From NCBI GenBank assembly GCA_949130495.1, contig OX422210.1:637880585-637944584 (forward strand): 64,000 bases of DNA, in the 5' to 3' direction. Positions within the stretch are counted from its first letter, which is position 1. Every line of letters begins with the position of its first letter. The stretch comes from Sambucus nigra (taxonomy: Eukaryota; Streptophyta; Magnoliopsida; Dipsacales; Adoxaceae). Positions 1 to 12,872 of the stretch are shown here, in pieces. The notes beneath the pieces were generated by a model that saw only the letters and a list, made by a program, of their open reading frames with translations, ran no database searches and was not told the origin of the DNA. The position numbers and the translations under genes were made by a program.

Positions 1-967
1 TAATAAATTTGGGACAACAACTTAACACCAAATTTAACATTTGATTATAAGTATTATATCTACTTAAATCGCTTCAAATAAATTATATAAGTTTTGCATA
101 TGAGTTAATATATCACAAAAAAAAATCAGATATAAATAATAAACATACAAATTTCAAAAAATATGGTTAGCATGTTGATAGAACTTTTAACACAAAAGTT
201 TTAGAATTCTATAATAAACTTAAAAAATTCATATCTCACTCATTTCTTATCCAAAAATTACGATTTTGGTGTCCAAAGAAAGATAATTTTATTTAATATC
301 CAGAAAGAAATATAAAAAAGTAAAAAAAAAATAGATTATAGAGGTCAAAATTAAAATACAATTCATCATACTCCTAATTTTCAACAACAATATATAGCTC
401 AGGTGGGGATAAAATTCTAATACATTATTTCTCATTATCTTAGGGTACTAAATTAATTATTTAGGAATTTTTAATATTGGCATAGATGGGTTTTATATTT
501 CTCTCTCTAAGTAGTCATTAAAGCTTCAATGGGCTTCCAAGGCTACCCGTTGCTAGAACTATACTTAAAGAAGATGAGTTTAAACTACAAGATAATTCCC
601 ATCCAATAGAAGAAATATCTTATTGAAAATTACAACTAAAATTGTCTCCTTTTTTTTCTTTGCTTCCTTCCTTCCTTCCTTTCTTCTTCATCTTATTCTT
701 TTCATTCTCTTATTCTCTCTCTCCCCCTTTTCTTTTATTTGTTTGAGTATATTAAGAAATGAATTATTTTGGCTGATGAAAGAGGGTTAATATCTGACAA
801 AAACGATGAGCTTAAGGGTTATTTTTGCATGGGTGGTTTTACCATGGGGTGGACACATATCCTAGAAGTTAGACACTCGTAACTCATCTCTTCTATTTTC
901 TTTTTCTATTTTTTGTACAAAATTTCAATTATGACACTCAAATTTGTACTAATTCAAAGTACACCAC

Positions 968-969
<2 letters not shown>
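1..969. other. AT-rich non-coding sequence, no gene seen
   Basis: No open frame of note and no recognisable protein. There is a pyrimidine-rich stretch at about 640-735 (runs of cttcc and ctct). Because a minus-strand retrotransposon appears to end its internal region at about 1165, this sequence may be the 3' LTR of that element, but I cannot find its other edge or a second copy, so I leave it unassigned. Confidence 0.5.
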
Positions 970-1013
<44 letters not shown>

Positions 1014-1027
1014 TATTTATTTATTTA
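970..1027. repeat. (TA)n then (ATTT)n microsatellite
   Basis: About 39 bases of alternating TA (971-1009) run directly into four ATTT repeats. A simple-sequence tract, probably arisen inside the neighbouring LTR. Confidence 0.95.
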
Positions 1028-1160
1028 AAAAAAACTTTAGCACAATTTTATTTATTTATCAATAATGTGTGATTAAACTCAAGGTTTTACTAAATGTCAT
1101 GTCACTAATATTATAAATGTAATAATTTAATAATATTTTACTATTCCAGAGTTAGGTCAC

Positions 1161-1182
1161 TTCATTCTACCCCCTTAAAAGG
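1161..1182 (-). promoter_or_regulatory. Polypurine tract and LTR edge of the leftmost gypsy element
   Basis: On the minus strand the sequence reads as a purine run with five Gs and then TGAAGTGACC, which resembles the start of chromovirus LTRs. The arrangement matches the corresponding point of the better preserved minus-strand Tekay-like element at 45862-45880 (purine run, then TGTAATACCC). This would be where plus-strand DNA synthesis is primed. The 3' LTR would then extend leftward from 1164, but its far end is not visible. Confidence 0.5.
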
Positions 1183-1184
1183 AT

Positions 1185-3390
1185 TTTGTCCACGAAACTT
1201 ACGTACTTAGTTATTGAAGAGATGTTAATATCTCTCTTGCATTTTTTACTCAAATTCCTTGAAGCCTCGTGATGACTCCACTCCACTTTAACCAACGTAA
1301 TTTCCATTGTTCGTTAATTTTTCATCCTCTGGTAAAGGATGCAAATTGGTTTTTCAATGTATGACATCTTCATTTAACTCGATACCATTGAAATTAATAG
1401 GGCGGGATACACTGTGCAGGTATGTTTTCAACATGGAGACGTGAAAAACATTATGTATTCTTGACAAATTAGGAGGTAGTTCAAGTTGATATGACACCTT
1501 CCTGACTCTCTCTAAGTTCTCGAACAGTCCAATGAACCTCGATGATAATTGTCCTCTCTTCTTTCCAAAGCACACTATCCCACGAGTTGGTGAAACCTTT
1601 GGCAACACTTCATCACCAACCTCGAAATTTTATTCTCTTCTCCCACAATACGCATAACTCTTTTATTTGCTCTGTGCTGTAAGCAAATGATCCCTTATAA
1701 TTGTGACTTTGTAACCAATTTCACGAACTGCTAGGCCCAAGTAATTCACCATCTTCGACTTTTGTACAACAAATTGGTGATCGACACAGTCTTCCATATA
1801 AAACTTCAAATGGAGCCATGTCGACACTAGAATGGTAGTTATTATTATAAGCAAATTCGATTAATGAAAAATGAGTCTACCACATACTCTTAAACTCTAA
1901 AGCACATGCGTGAAGCATATCTTCCAAATTTTGATTTACCAGCTTGGTTGTCCATCTGATTGTGGGTGAAAATTAGTACTGGGATTCAACGATGTACCTA
2001 CTGCCTCTTGGAAACTCGCCCAAAAGTGAGAAGTGAAACGTCGATCACGATCTAAAGTGATGGAAATCGATACCCATGAAGTCTCATAATTTCCTGAACG
2101 TATAACCTACTCATGCGGTCAACGGTGTACATAACAAATAAAGGAATGAAATGAGTTGACTTCGTTAAACGATCTACAATAACCCACATTACGTCATGAC
2201 ACTTCCTCGATCTTGGAAGTTCGTGATGAAATCCATGGTCACGTCCTCCCACTTCCACTATGCAATATGAAGTGGTTGGAGAAGTCCTGCGAGTCTCTGG
2301 TGTTCTGCCTTCACTTGTTGACACATATAACACTTTGACACGTATTCAACAGTATTACGCTTCATATTTTCCCACCAATAGTGCCTCTTAAGATCCTTGT
2401 ACATCTTTGTGCTACCAGGATGGATTGTATAACTTGAATGGTGTGCCTCCTTCAGAACCCCTTTATTTAGGTCATCACAGTACCTTTCACAAAACTAAAT
2501 CATCCATCACTTCCAATGCTCCAACTAGTTTGTCCCTGTGCTACCATTTTTATTAATTTCAATTGTAATTTCTCGTTTTGGCATTGTGATTGCAGGATTA
2601 TGTTTATCAATGTAAGTTGAAGGATAAGGTTACAAAGATATTTCCCAGTCCTATGTATCCATGGTTGAATGTTGAACTCTGCTAGAGTTTCAATCATATG
2701 CCATTCTTTCAGCATCAGAAAGGCAACGATACCACGCGGCTTATGACTCAAGGCATCAACAACTACATTGGCCTTTCCTGGATGATAATGGAAGGTGAAG
2801 TTATAGTCTTTTAGACGCTTCATACACCTTCATTTCCTCATATTCAACTCCTTTTGGGAAAATAATTACTTTAAACTTTTGTGGTAAGAGAAAAGATTAA
2901 ACTTTTCACCATACAAATAGTGTCGCCATAACTTTAGGGATAATATTATGGTTGCAAGATCCAAATTGTGAGTGGCGTGGTTTTATGCATGTGGCTTAAG
3001 TTATCGCAAACCATAAGCAACTACCTTGCCATCTTGCATCAAGACACATCCTAATCCTTGCTAAGAGGCATCATTCCATGCAACAAAATCAATTCCACTC
3101 TTTGGGATAGTGAGGGCTGGTACAGTCGTTAATTTTCACTTTACCGTCTGAAATTCTCACTCACAACCATCGTCCCAAATAAATTGTACATCTTAGGGTT
3201 AGGCGGTGAGTTGTGAAACTATACGAGAAAACATTTCAATAAATCTTTAGTAGTATCTTTCAAAATGAAGGAAGCTTCAGATGTACGTAGGTGTCTTCAG
3301 TTCTGCCCACTTCAAGACTTCTTCAACCTTCAAAGGATCCATCAAAAAACCATCTTCCAACACCATAGAAAAATTGGGTTTTAAGTGCGA
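1185..3390 (-). pseudogene. Decayed Ty3/gypsy chromovirus pol (RNase H and integrase)
   Basis: Read on the minus strand, fragments appear in normal pol order. The end of reverse transcriptase/RNase H lies at about 3390-2500, ending in a YHPGKANVVVDALS motif at 2770-2810. Integrase core pieces follow at 2052-2333 (VIVDRLTKSTHFIPL), then a central integrase piece at 1663-1854, then the integrase C-terminus at 1354-1608 with LPPNLSRIHNVFHVSMLK, typical of chromoviruses. The frames shift several times and stops interrupt each piece, so no functional product is possible. Gag, protease and most of the polymerase are missing: the minus-strand Tat-like element begins at 3776, and whatever lay upstream would be beyond the nested block to the right. 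Family placement is certain at the Ty3/gypsy level and likely at the chromovirus level. Confidence 0.85.
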
Positions 3391-3775
3391 CCGCCCAGTT
3401 TAATGTGTTTGTGTTGTCTCCAACATTGTATCGGTCGACCGTTTCGTCGTAGTATCTTTGTGGCGAATCTCTCTGACAAGCCTCTAGTTATTTTGTGATT
3501 AGAGTAGGAACACAACTTTTTAAACAGGCAATCACAAAAATAAATTCCATGATTTTTGTCGCCTACGGATTTAATTAATTGGCGAAGTGCTAGTTCGGAT
3601 TTATCCTTAACTTGTGTGTGTCTAATACAATCTTTCGGTAGTCGGTTTTAGTGAGTCCGTCTAATTCAAGAATCCAAATATTTTTCTCTCGTCTTTCTTC
3701 CAAAAAATTAAAAAAAACATTTTCTTCTTTTCTTTTTATAAAAATTCAAAAATTCCTAAACTAGGGGTATACGAT
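3391..3775. other. Unassigned sequence between two retrotransposons
   Basis: About 385 bases with no coding signal and no match to other parts of the window that I can see. It lies between the decayed chromovirus pol and the Tat-like LTR that starts at 3776. It could be a leftover of another insertion or decayed polymerase sequence. The last five bases, ACGAT (3771-3775), would be the left copy of the target duplication of the Tat-like element; the right copy would lie outside the window. Confidence 0.4.
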
Positions 3776-4245
3776 TGTTGATGTAAAAAACTAGACTAGG
3801 TCTAACTAATTAATCATAGATAATATTTATAAGTAAAATAAAGAGACAGAGTTTTTTAAAGTGGTTCGACCTATGAAGAAAAGCCTACATCCACTGTGCT
3901 TCTTATTGCCTCGTATTTCTCTTCCAATCACCTTTTTTTTACGAAGGGATTACAACGTATTTATAGACCAATAGGGAGACAAATAGATGGAATGTTAAAG
4001 GATGGAATGCCTTTATAAATTAGGCATTTATATCAGTACAGAAGGTCCATAATGTTTCTAGTTGTTGGCATTTTGCTGAAAGTGTTGGTCGGGCTTCCTA
4101 GAGTTGGTCGACATTCCAGTATGATGGTCGGCATTCCAGTCCTTGGTCGGTGGTTATTACTTGTTGACTTGGATTATTTCCACAGTGGATGACACATGTC
4201 TATTTCTAATTGGTCCATGTAAATGGGTAATTTTTGGTATCAATA
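3776..4245 (-). repeat. 3' LTR of the host Tat-like element
   Basis: On the minus strand the LTR runs from TATTGATACC (a changed TGTTGATACC) at 4245 to TTTTTTACATCAACA at 3776. Both ends match the LTR at 55782-56358 and the solo LTR at 40870-41465. It is shorter (470 against 577 and 596 bases) and diverged. A TATA box (TATAAATA on the minus strand, 3958-3965) lies in the same place as in the other copies. Confidence 0.88.
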
Positions 4246-4525
4246 GAAACCCCTAGTGTTCCATACTTGATGCTTCCTTAAAAGTATGGAGCATTTAGTT
4301 CTGGTAGTAGGTCGGGCTAGATTTGTGATGCTTGGTCGGTTGCCAACTTCCCACACTTGTAAAATTATTAGCTTTGCTGATGGCTTGTATTGTTGATGGA
4401 ATTTTTGTAAATATCCAAACTTATAACGAATCGTTTGGGGGAAAATACGTCTTTTTCTGCTTAGCCGCCAAAATTTCAATGGTCGTTTCGCTTTAATCAT
4501 TATGTTCGCCAATTTCGATGTAATC

Positions 4526-4534
4526 TATAAAAGG
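4526..4534 (+). promoter_or_regulatory. TATA box of the retrotransposon antisense gene
   Basis: TATAAAAGG on the plus strand lies just inside the element from the 3' LTR and 166 bases before the first ATG of the antisense gene (4692). A pyrimidine-rich, leader-like stretch follows (about 4553-4690). The position, orientation and match to a plant TATA box suggest that this gene has its own promoter instead of relying on the LTR. This is inference from the sequence only. Confidence 0.6.
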
Positions 4535-4691
4535 CGGTAAAATCTCGGTCATCTCTCACCTTAAACCCTCTAAGTTTCTGTTGCTATATCTTGAGCTTTC
4601 GTGCGATCATTTTTCCTATCTTCTAGTTCTTACTGGATCCTTAAGTCTTTGTAAGAATTCTTTCTCTTTCTTCCTTTCTTCACATCGAATC

Positions 4692-5634
4692 ATGGTTTAC
4701 GCTGTTGTTTCTCTAGATGAGTTTAGAAAATAATGGAACATACTAAATTGGGTAAATTTATAGTTTCCCAATCCCCCTCTAGACATTTTTTCTTTGTCTG
4801 AGGGTCATTGTATCCCCGCCTTATTCGTTGATGAATGCGATTTTACCTTTCCCCCAAATCATATTTGTCTAGAATTTTGTTAATATTTTAACATTGTACT
4901 TGCTAGAGCAGCCCCCAATACTTGGAGGGTTATCAATGGTGTTCATATGCTCAATCAACTCCATGGCACTCACATAGGGATTCCTGAAATCATGTTTTGT
5001 TATAAGTGGGTCACTAGTGATAGTACTTATTATTTAAAAATTAGGGTTGTATATAGAGCTTTAGTTTTTAACCTTCCTAATTCCAATAGGGATTACTTTG
5101 ACCATGGAGTGATTGCCAATAATTGGCAATATGAACCTCTAACAGGGGGTGAAGTGTACAATGGGCCAAAATGCCCTCCGGAAGGCCATGGGATAGGTTG
5201 TTTTAATTTCTTATGTGACTTTGTTAACAATTTTATGTTGAGATGTTAATTAATCACTAGTTGTTTGTTTACTTGTAGTTGATAGGAAGAGGAAGTGTCC
5301 CAAAGAAGGTAACATTAAACTTAACGAGCTCAAGTTTCTCTGAGGCCTTCATCAGAAATTAACGAGGAACGTACTAGGTCGGCATCATACTTACTGAAAT
5401 GCATGAGTTATGTCACCTCCTTTGTGGCCCAACCTTCAACTGTTGCTCCTACCATTGTGCTTGACTTGGACTAGTGTCCACATCATCAGGCAGTGGTGAA
5501 CTTGCTGTTGGTCCTTCTTCATCCTTAGACTCTGACCTTCCTCCTGTTTTGCTGTGGCAAAGAAGAAATTCCCCAATATAATGGGAGATGTTACTGCTCC
5601 TGGCTCCACCAAATTTTCTACTGGTGGGGCCACT
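4692..5634 (+). pseudogene. Antisense ORF of the host Tat-like element, N-terminal part (broken)
   Basis: Runs opposite to gag-pol. From the ATG at 4692 a single frame carries a recognisable protein, interrupted by stops. It contains APNTWRVINGVHML, YKWVTSDSTYYLKIR and LPNSNRDYFDHGVIANNW, an arrangement like the N-terminal domain of plant 'putative gypsy-type transposon' proteins encoded antisense in some Tat-lineage elements (family assignment by pattern memory, not a search). A likely 82-base intron, GT at 5197 to AG at 5278, removes a region with stops; the frame after it opens with a basic DRKRK motif, perhaps a nuclear signal. The 5635-28445 element then interrupts the gene, and the same frame resumes at 28451. 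The function of such proteins is not known. Stops at about 4731, 4761 and 4872 and in exon 2 make it inactive. Confidence 0.7.
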
Positions 5635-8561
5635 TATAATACCCCGTAAATTTTAATGATTTTAATTATGGGATTAATTGAATTAAATAATGAGAAATAA
5701 ATTTATGATTAATCTGGATTTAAATAGATATTTACTAGCGTGGCGAAATTTAGTATTTATTGATGTGAATTATGTTGAATATTACTTACGTAGTAAAGTA
5801 ATATGTGATTATGAATTTATTCAATTGCCGTGAGTGAATAACACGACAGTTATAGTGATTAAGTCGGGACGCGCGTGTCAGTCGTGTTGAGACTAAATTT
5901 AATGAAATAAAATAAATTTATTTATGAGTCACCCATATGGTCATTTCGAGTGTGATAAAGTGTCCGAAAGGGTCGAGATAGTCAAAAAGTCTACCCGGGG
6001 GTTTAGTTTGGGTTCCGGGACAGTTTTAGGCCAAATTGGCACACCGGGAGGAGGGTATTTCGGTCATTTTAATTTATGGGAATAATTAAACCTTAAAAAA
6101 TTCAAGGGTTATATCAGATGACAGGATTTTATTCTAGGGTTAGGATTCACAAAAGCTTAGGAGGCCATTAGAGGAGGAAGGAGAAAAGGTTTCTAAGCCT
6201 AGAACCACCACCTCTACACCTTTTGCACCACCATCACCACCGACTCGTAGATCGAAAAGAGAGCATCACCCCACACCATCTTCATCAAAGGATCAGAACT
6301 TCAATTTAAAGGCAAGTTATTTATATTGTAAAGATTCAGGGCATATATTATCCATGGTAGTCTGGAATTGAAGAAAATCCTTGAATATTTGATAATTTAT
6401 GAATTTGGAGAATTTAATCTTGAAATTGGGTAGGTTTTTCATGTAGATGAATATTTGGGATTAATAGGAAAATGAAATCATAATCTGACTTGGGAATTTC
6501 GAATTAAAACTGAGATTCATGGTGTTCTTGAATAAAGATTGAGGAACTAGGGTTTTTAAGAAATATTTATGATTTAATCCAAGAAAATTATGTCCCGTGA
6601 TGATTTGATGATTCTAATACGTTAGAACTTATGTATTTATGTTGGTGTAACTTTTAGTATAATTATTTGGGAGTTTGGGACATTTAATGGATGATTGGAG
6701 GTTTAAAAGTGAAGAAACCTGTAGGCAGAATTATGCAGTAGGCCAACATCTAATGGATCAATCGATCGACTCCCTACAATTTGTTACTTGCTTTTCCTTT
6801 TAAGTTCTGATCCAACCCCAACTTTTAAGAACCCCTAATTTTGATTAATTTAATATAATGGGACTTAGGTAAGGTCATTATGGTTATAGTTAAGTCCCGG
6901 AAAGTATTATTATGTGTGGGATTAAATGGGGAGATTTACGAATATTTTTCGAATGTGTTACTATTGGAAATTATATAAATTGGGGTTTAAATCGAATAAA
7001 TGAATATTCAAGGTTAGTACCGGTAGTGGGGGTACATTATATATACTAAAATAACCCAAGGAATAAGTGGAAACTTAGAACGTTTCTGGGATAGGAAAAG
7101 GTACTTAAAGTTATGCAATGAGCGTTACCACGTTAAATAATATATTATGTAGGATATTCGAGATATAAATATACTACGTATGAGACTTGTAAAATGGGAC
7201 GTGCGTATACCTATATGAAATTTATATATACTTAAGTTGTATGATTACCCATAGTATGGATTATTATGTGTAATGCATCATACCGCGCTACTTGCTATCA
7301 CGGAGGCTTTCGCACTAGGACAGTCTTATTCTGATGAGCCCATCGGGGAAAGATGGACTTGTACCTTAGAACCATAGAACCTTGGTACATTCTATCTATG
7401 AATGATAGTGTAGACGGTCGTAAGGGGTGAGTGGGTATGTACATCTCCCTTGTGACTTGGAACTATGATTCGCCTTCATTATATGTGACTTGTGTTTTTA
7501 TATGGTTCTATGGTGATTATGAACCTATAGTCCTTCATGTAGTATGTGATATACTGGGACTTGATAGCAGAGTATGCATGAACCATAGATTAGTCTCGAG
7601 GTGCCTTATGAGTATATATATATATACGCACACACACTGGTGATTATTCTAATGTGTTGCTTAGTAGATAAGAAAGAGTACGTTATATAAAATATTATAA
7701 TATTGGTAACTTATATGAGTAAAGAGATACTTGAATTTGATTAATTAATATTGGAAATGCAAGAATGTATTATTCGGGTGCTACGGGTGGGCACAATGTC
7801 TTGGGCATCATAGTAAGAGACTTGATTCAAACTAGTTAAGTGGGATAGCGTAACTAGGATGGGTTAGGAGAATGCATTTGGCGTGCACAATAGTTGAGAG
7901 GTGAGAATCTCAAGTGAGAGCACGTGACTAACATGTATATAATATTTATTGTTTAATGTAATTTAAACACTTGTTGTTTTAAAATTATTTTCAACTCAGG
8001 TTCTCACCCCTTTCTTGCAAATCTCTTCCTTTTGTCTATATATATATTACATCAGGTGCCCAATCACGGGAACACCAAGCTTGGAGTTCCCATCAGTTGA
8101 CGTGTTGTAGCTGTTGTGAAAGTTGCAGGAGCTTGGTATTAGATGCCTCCACTTATCCTTGACTCATTCGGAGCACTTTACATCAGTTAGGGCATATTGC
8201 CCATCCTTATTTAGAGATTGTTACTTCGGGCATTTGTTTTTATTTCGGTTACTAAGCTTTATTTCATATCTGACTATTCTAATGAGATTTTATTCTGTAA
8301 ATGTTTACCCCAGACTCAATTAATTCATTATGTCAATTCATTTCCTATGAGATTGTATTGGATGATGAATGTTTATTTATTCATTTATTTATTTGTTTGT
8401 TAATTCAAGATAAAATTTGACATCTCACTTTTTAAATTCTAGGTGGTTAGTAATTAATAACAAGTTTTCGACAGTGATGCTAAGACTGTTCCAACTGGAT
8501 ATTATGTTTTAAATTTAATAAAGGACTGATCACTCGATATTTAATTAGGCAGGGTCTCACG
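5635..8561 (+). repeat. 5' LTR of the plus-strand Tekay-like element
   Basis: About 2.93 kb, from TATAATACCCCG (a decayed TGTAATACCCC) to GGGTCTCACG. The related minus-strand element has cleaner ends, TGTAATACCC and GGGTGTCACA, which set the limits used here. This copy still has the empty sites of two insertions seen in the 3' LTR: an uninterrupted 'gaaccatagaacc' at about 7367 where the CACTA element sits in the other copy, and a short TA run at about 7612-7626 where the hAT-like element sits. ORFs inside (for example 7431-7643, 8123-8403) have no recognisable product. Confidence 0.88.
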
Positions 8562-8563
8562 GG

Positions 8564-8575
8564 TGGTATCAGAGC
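8564..8575 (+). promoter_or_regulatory. Primer binding site, initiator tRNA-Met type
   Basis: TGGTATCAGAGC, the classic plant sequence complementary to the 3' end of initiator tRNA-Met, two bases after the LTR. It primes minus-strand DNA synthesis. Confidence 0.92.
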
Positions 8576-11500
8576 AACAGGTTCTAGAGTCTTTAGGATC
8601 TGTGCAGCTTTTCACGTTTCAACGTAACGTCCTTTAATATAGAGTCATATTATAGGATTGTTGTATTCCTCTACGTATGTGACTTACGTTCCTCTGATAT
8701 TAAGTATAGTTTATGTCATTCATATACAAGTTCAGTTGGGCTTTATGCACTGAACATTATCAAATGAACAACGAGGATCCTTGGAAGGACTGCAAGAGAA
8801 GATGCGATAGGAACTATAATGTACTTTTGAATGGTGGTCGAGGTAATTGTCACTATGATCATGATTTAGACAGTTGATGTGGGGATAAACGTCAAGGTGT
8901 AATAGTTTTCCCCAGTAACCATCGAAGGTAATGGTGGCGTAAGTTCAGACTCACTCGGTGTCGTTGTTAAAAAGGAGAGAGTCGAAAGTTCCTTTTTAGA
9001 AGAGTCATCCGTAGGAATTCGAGGAAAGTTTGGAAGATAAATTTACCAATGGAATGAGGATATCCAATTGGAGACACATATGGGGGAGTGTAGCGACACT
9101 CAAGATTAGATTATGGGCAAAATTTTGCTCGTCGGAGTAGCACTTTGGTGATAGGAGTCAATTACCACACATAAAGAACTAGGTATGAAACAAATTGGAA
9201 AATTTTGGGTGCGGTTTGATCGTAAGATCTTCCATCAGCTATACAGAGAGAGATGTAAATGGAGTTTCAGAACTTATCTGATAGGTAATATGGATACCTA
9301 CAGTGAGAAAAAGGTTGACTAGTTTAGCTAACATCGTACCCGACAAACGGGAGATGGATACTACATAAAGGGCCCGTAAAAATATAATGGACTCGTGATT
9401 AAAATTACTCAAACGTGGATGGGAAATCCAGTTAGGACGGCAAGTGCCGATGTTATCAAGATCATAAGTGTACGAGCTTACATCAGTGCTTCTATGAGAA
9501 GGAAGCCAGGAGAATTGGAGGATTGAGCCTAAGAGTAGGGCTAGATTTAACCGAGCTATTAAAGCACTGCTAAAGAGTATACCCAGTAAGGTACCCATTT
9601 ACATGTTTCAGACCAGCCAATTTTTACCAATTGACAGTGGAATTAGTTAGGACCATTAAGGCCAACAACGAGTTCCAAAAGACTAGCGGAACCAAAGGGA
9701 TAATGCGGAGTAGTAATCAGGGCCAAGACTACCCGGTCCGACTAAAGGACCCATCAACATGGCCAGTGGGACTAGAAATATAAGAATGGCTCAAAAAGGT
9801 GTCCTATGTGTAGAAACTAAGACCGCTTATGTAAAACTTATCTACACCTAGAAAGTGAAAATAAACTGGCTGGAATGTAAACAGGAATAATGTCAGCGGA
9901 GTATAACAATGGGAGCGAAACTTTTGGCATAATGCCATGACTAAGATATTTAGATTCGGAAGTGACTAGACAAAGAGTGGCAAGCTCAAGTAGGTCCATT
10001 AGGGTCCTCAATAGTAACAACAGTATAAACATTCCTCATATCCGTTAGGGCTGAGGGAATGGCAGGGAAGGCCAGCAGGCCAGAATGGAAACAAGAGAGT
10101 TTTTTCTAGAAATTAATACGGTTACAAAGTGACAGACCGTGGAAAGAAAGATTACCCAAAGCGAAACAAGGGGTAACTAGAGGATGCGATCCCGAATATA
10201 AAACCATAGTAGTAAGTCACAGGTCGGATCCGACACGAGAGTTATGCTCAGGGACCCGTTGACCAGACAAATTAGATGACAATGGGAAATAGAATTTTAC
10301 TTCATCCGCATGAGTATAGGTCACATTTTGATGACATGGATGAGTCACAATATTTGATTATTAGTACCAAATCTGAGTTGTGAGTCGGGATAGTAAGTGC
10401 TTTGGCTGTATCAACCATCTTATGAATATGTTTACCGTTTAGTAGCGGGACGTTTGGTGTCACCTGTGTAGGGAGAGGGTGTGTACACTAGGGGGATGTT
10501 TGTATCGAGTAAATTAATTTTTCCTACTATTGAGAATTATGAAAGTAGAAATTTATTATAATCCTTTGTAGTGACTGAATACCGAGGGTATGAACGGTAG
10601 TAGATTATGTGATAAGACTATCGTGTTTATTATTCTAAGGTGAAATATATTATTTTTAGAGGTATCACCTCAAAGAGGGTTGAGCCTATACGTGCTTATA
10701 TATACGATATTGAATCACAGACTTCGGTACGTATGCTATCTTGTTATATGTGATCCCGGTGATTAGGGACATTTACTGATGTGATTCAGGACAAACTGGT
10801 TTATTATTAGGCAGAGGGATATGGCTCGTTATTTATTTGCATTAAGAAACTAGTGTTAATAAGAGCGCCGTAATGTATGTTGGCATTTGTATCACGAGAG
10901 TATATGAGTAGATTTTTATGTTAAGAAACGAATTTTAGAGTGCGTACTGGTGGATTGAGGGCCTAACGAATCTCGACGAAATACAATGTTAGGTAGTAGT
11001 GTATCGGGGGGATTCTTTGTTTGGATTTTACTTTGCGAGACATCCCACGCATGAAACTTAGCAAAGGTTGGAAGTTGGTAAAGGTTTGGCCTATAGGACA
11101 CAGTTTTAGTACCTTAGTTACTATAAGTATATGTCGTTATAATTAGGAGTTGATGTTTATATTACGATCCAAGGTCGGTAGAGCCATATAGTGTAAATGT
11201 GGGAAACATTGTAGAACGTTTATACCACGAGCAAATCGGTGGGGAAACCTAGGGGATACATTAAGCTACAATTAGTAGAGTAGTGGAGTTTAACCTTACG
11301 GTATAGTCATGCCTAGTAGATAAGGCTAAATTCAAAACAAGTACAATTTATTCGATTAATTTGTGCAAAAAGGCATGGGGCACAGGATGTATGGGCACCC
11401 TTGTTAGTTGAGATTTCGGGTATCTTTCACAAGGAAAAGATGTGGAAAATTACGAAATAAATGTAGACGCATTTGTAAATTAAAGACAAATGAGACGTGT

Positions 11501-11880
11501 GAAACGAGGTTATATTAAGGTGTACCACCAGGAACAAAAATGTAAACGAATGGGGGTAATAAAAGTGAGGGTAAGTCAAGAAATACTCTATACAGAGGAG
11601 TAACACGACGAGGAGTACGTCAAGATTAATTGAAGTGTGAAAGTCAGACGTAGGTAGTCAAGAATAATTGTGGATGTCTCCCACGAAAGGGAGTTTCAGA
11701 TTTAAAAATGGGGAACAGTTGGCATCCAGGGAGGAGGGGACCTTTCCCCAGTATAGTAAATGCTATAGCCATTAGGATGTAGACCCATCAGAATGGGAAG
11801 TGTTGGGCAAAAATGGTAAGGCGTGGAGTAGTCGCCAAGGAGTATTGGTAAAAACAAAGATGAAATATTTTGATGTAAAG
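8576..11880 (+). pseudogene. Decayed gag-protease-RT region of the Tekay-like element
   Basis: By position, gag, protease, reverse transcriptase and RNase H should be here. No frame longer than about 60 codons survives on the plus strand and I could not recognise any catalytic motif, so the assignment rests on the flanking primer site and integrase. At about 3.3 kb this stretch is also shorter than a full gag to RNase H region, so deletions are likely. The minus-strand ORF at 9239-9598 shows no similarity to a known protein and is probably chance. Confidence 0.6.
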
Positions 11881-12872
11881 TAAATTAAAGCGATTTTTAT
11901 CCCGGGGTTACCGTTGAGATAGTGAGACTGCATGAAGTGCCAATAGATATTGTGTTCGATGGGTACAAGATTGGTAATTCATTGTTGGGAGAGTTTTAAG
12001 GAGGCCATGAGTATGGAGTTGGGATTGAGTACGACCTATCAATTACAAATGAACGAATAAACTGAGCGGATTAATTGGATATTGGAAGAAATGCTATGTA
12101 TGTGTATTTTTGAATTTTACGGGAGGTGGGGAGAAATACCTTCTACCGATGGAGTTTGCGTACAGTAACTCATATTCGTTTACTATAGGTATAACTCCGC
12201 TCGAGGAATTTTACCTCAGGCCTTGTAGTTCTCGAACGTGTTGGCTAGAGGTGGAGGACAACAAGCTACTTGGGCCCGAAGTAATCCAGGATACTTAGGC
12301 CAGGATTGACATGATTCGGAGTTGTATATGGGCTACTCAAGGTAGATAGAAGAGCTACGCCAATGCAAAAAGGTTCTTCCGAGAGTTTAATGTGTGGGAC
12401 CAGTGTTGATACAAGTATCTCCTATGAAGGGGATAATGCGGTTTAGGAAGGAGGGGAAGATGGCGCCGAGGTATGTGGGACCATCTCCTATTATTGAGCA
12501 AATTGGGCCAGTGGCTTACAGACTTGGGTTACCAGAACACTTGCATAGGGTTTATGACGTGTTTCATATTTTTGCGCTGAGGAGATACCTTCGGAATGAG
12601 TTGGCCCATACTCATATTGATTTAGAGGAGATTGATTTACAGACTGATAGTTCCTACGAGGAGGGGCCAGTTGCTACCCTAGACCGTAGAGAGAGGAGAC
12701 TGAGGTTAAAGGTACTACCATTAGTACGTGTTCAGTGGCGACATCATAATGTCGAGGAATCTACCTGGGAGCGTGAGGATGAGATGAGCGATAAATATCC
12801 AGAGTTATTCTTACCAGGTATACCTTTATTTTTCCGAATTTCGGGACAAAATTCTATTTTTAGGGGGGAGTA
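11881..12872 (+). pseudogene. Integrase with relic chromodomain, Tekay-like element (broken)
   Basis: Integrase can be followed in pieces. IVRLHEVPIDIVFD (about 11915-11960) corresponds to the core around the second catalytic Asp, here surviving in altered form. EFAYSNSYSFTIGITPLEE (12150-12210) is the conserved region after the catalytic Glu. The C-terminal domain is at 12394-12700 with LPEHLHRVYDVFHI. The end, VQWRHHNVEESTWEREDEM at about 12730-12790, resembles the chromodomain of Tekay/Del elements, thought to guide integration to marked chromatin. At least one frameshift (between 12298 and 12394) and several stops separate the pieces. The last frame runs through the polypurine tract into the LTR, a common feature of these elements. 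Confidence 0.85.
12860..12871 (+). promoter_or_regulatory. Polypurine tract
   Basis: TTAGGGGGGAG immediately upstream of the 3' LTR start at 12873. It would prime plus-strand DNA synthesis. Confidence 0.8.

Noticed and set aside
7431..8403. Small plus ORFs in the 5' LTR of the Tekay-like element
   Set aside because: LTR sequence; the corresponding frames in the 3' LTR are interrupted or altered and there is no known product.
9239..9598. Minus ORF of 119 codons
   Set aside because: Lies antisense in the decayed pol of a plus-strand element, with no recognisable domain.
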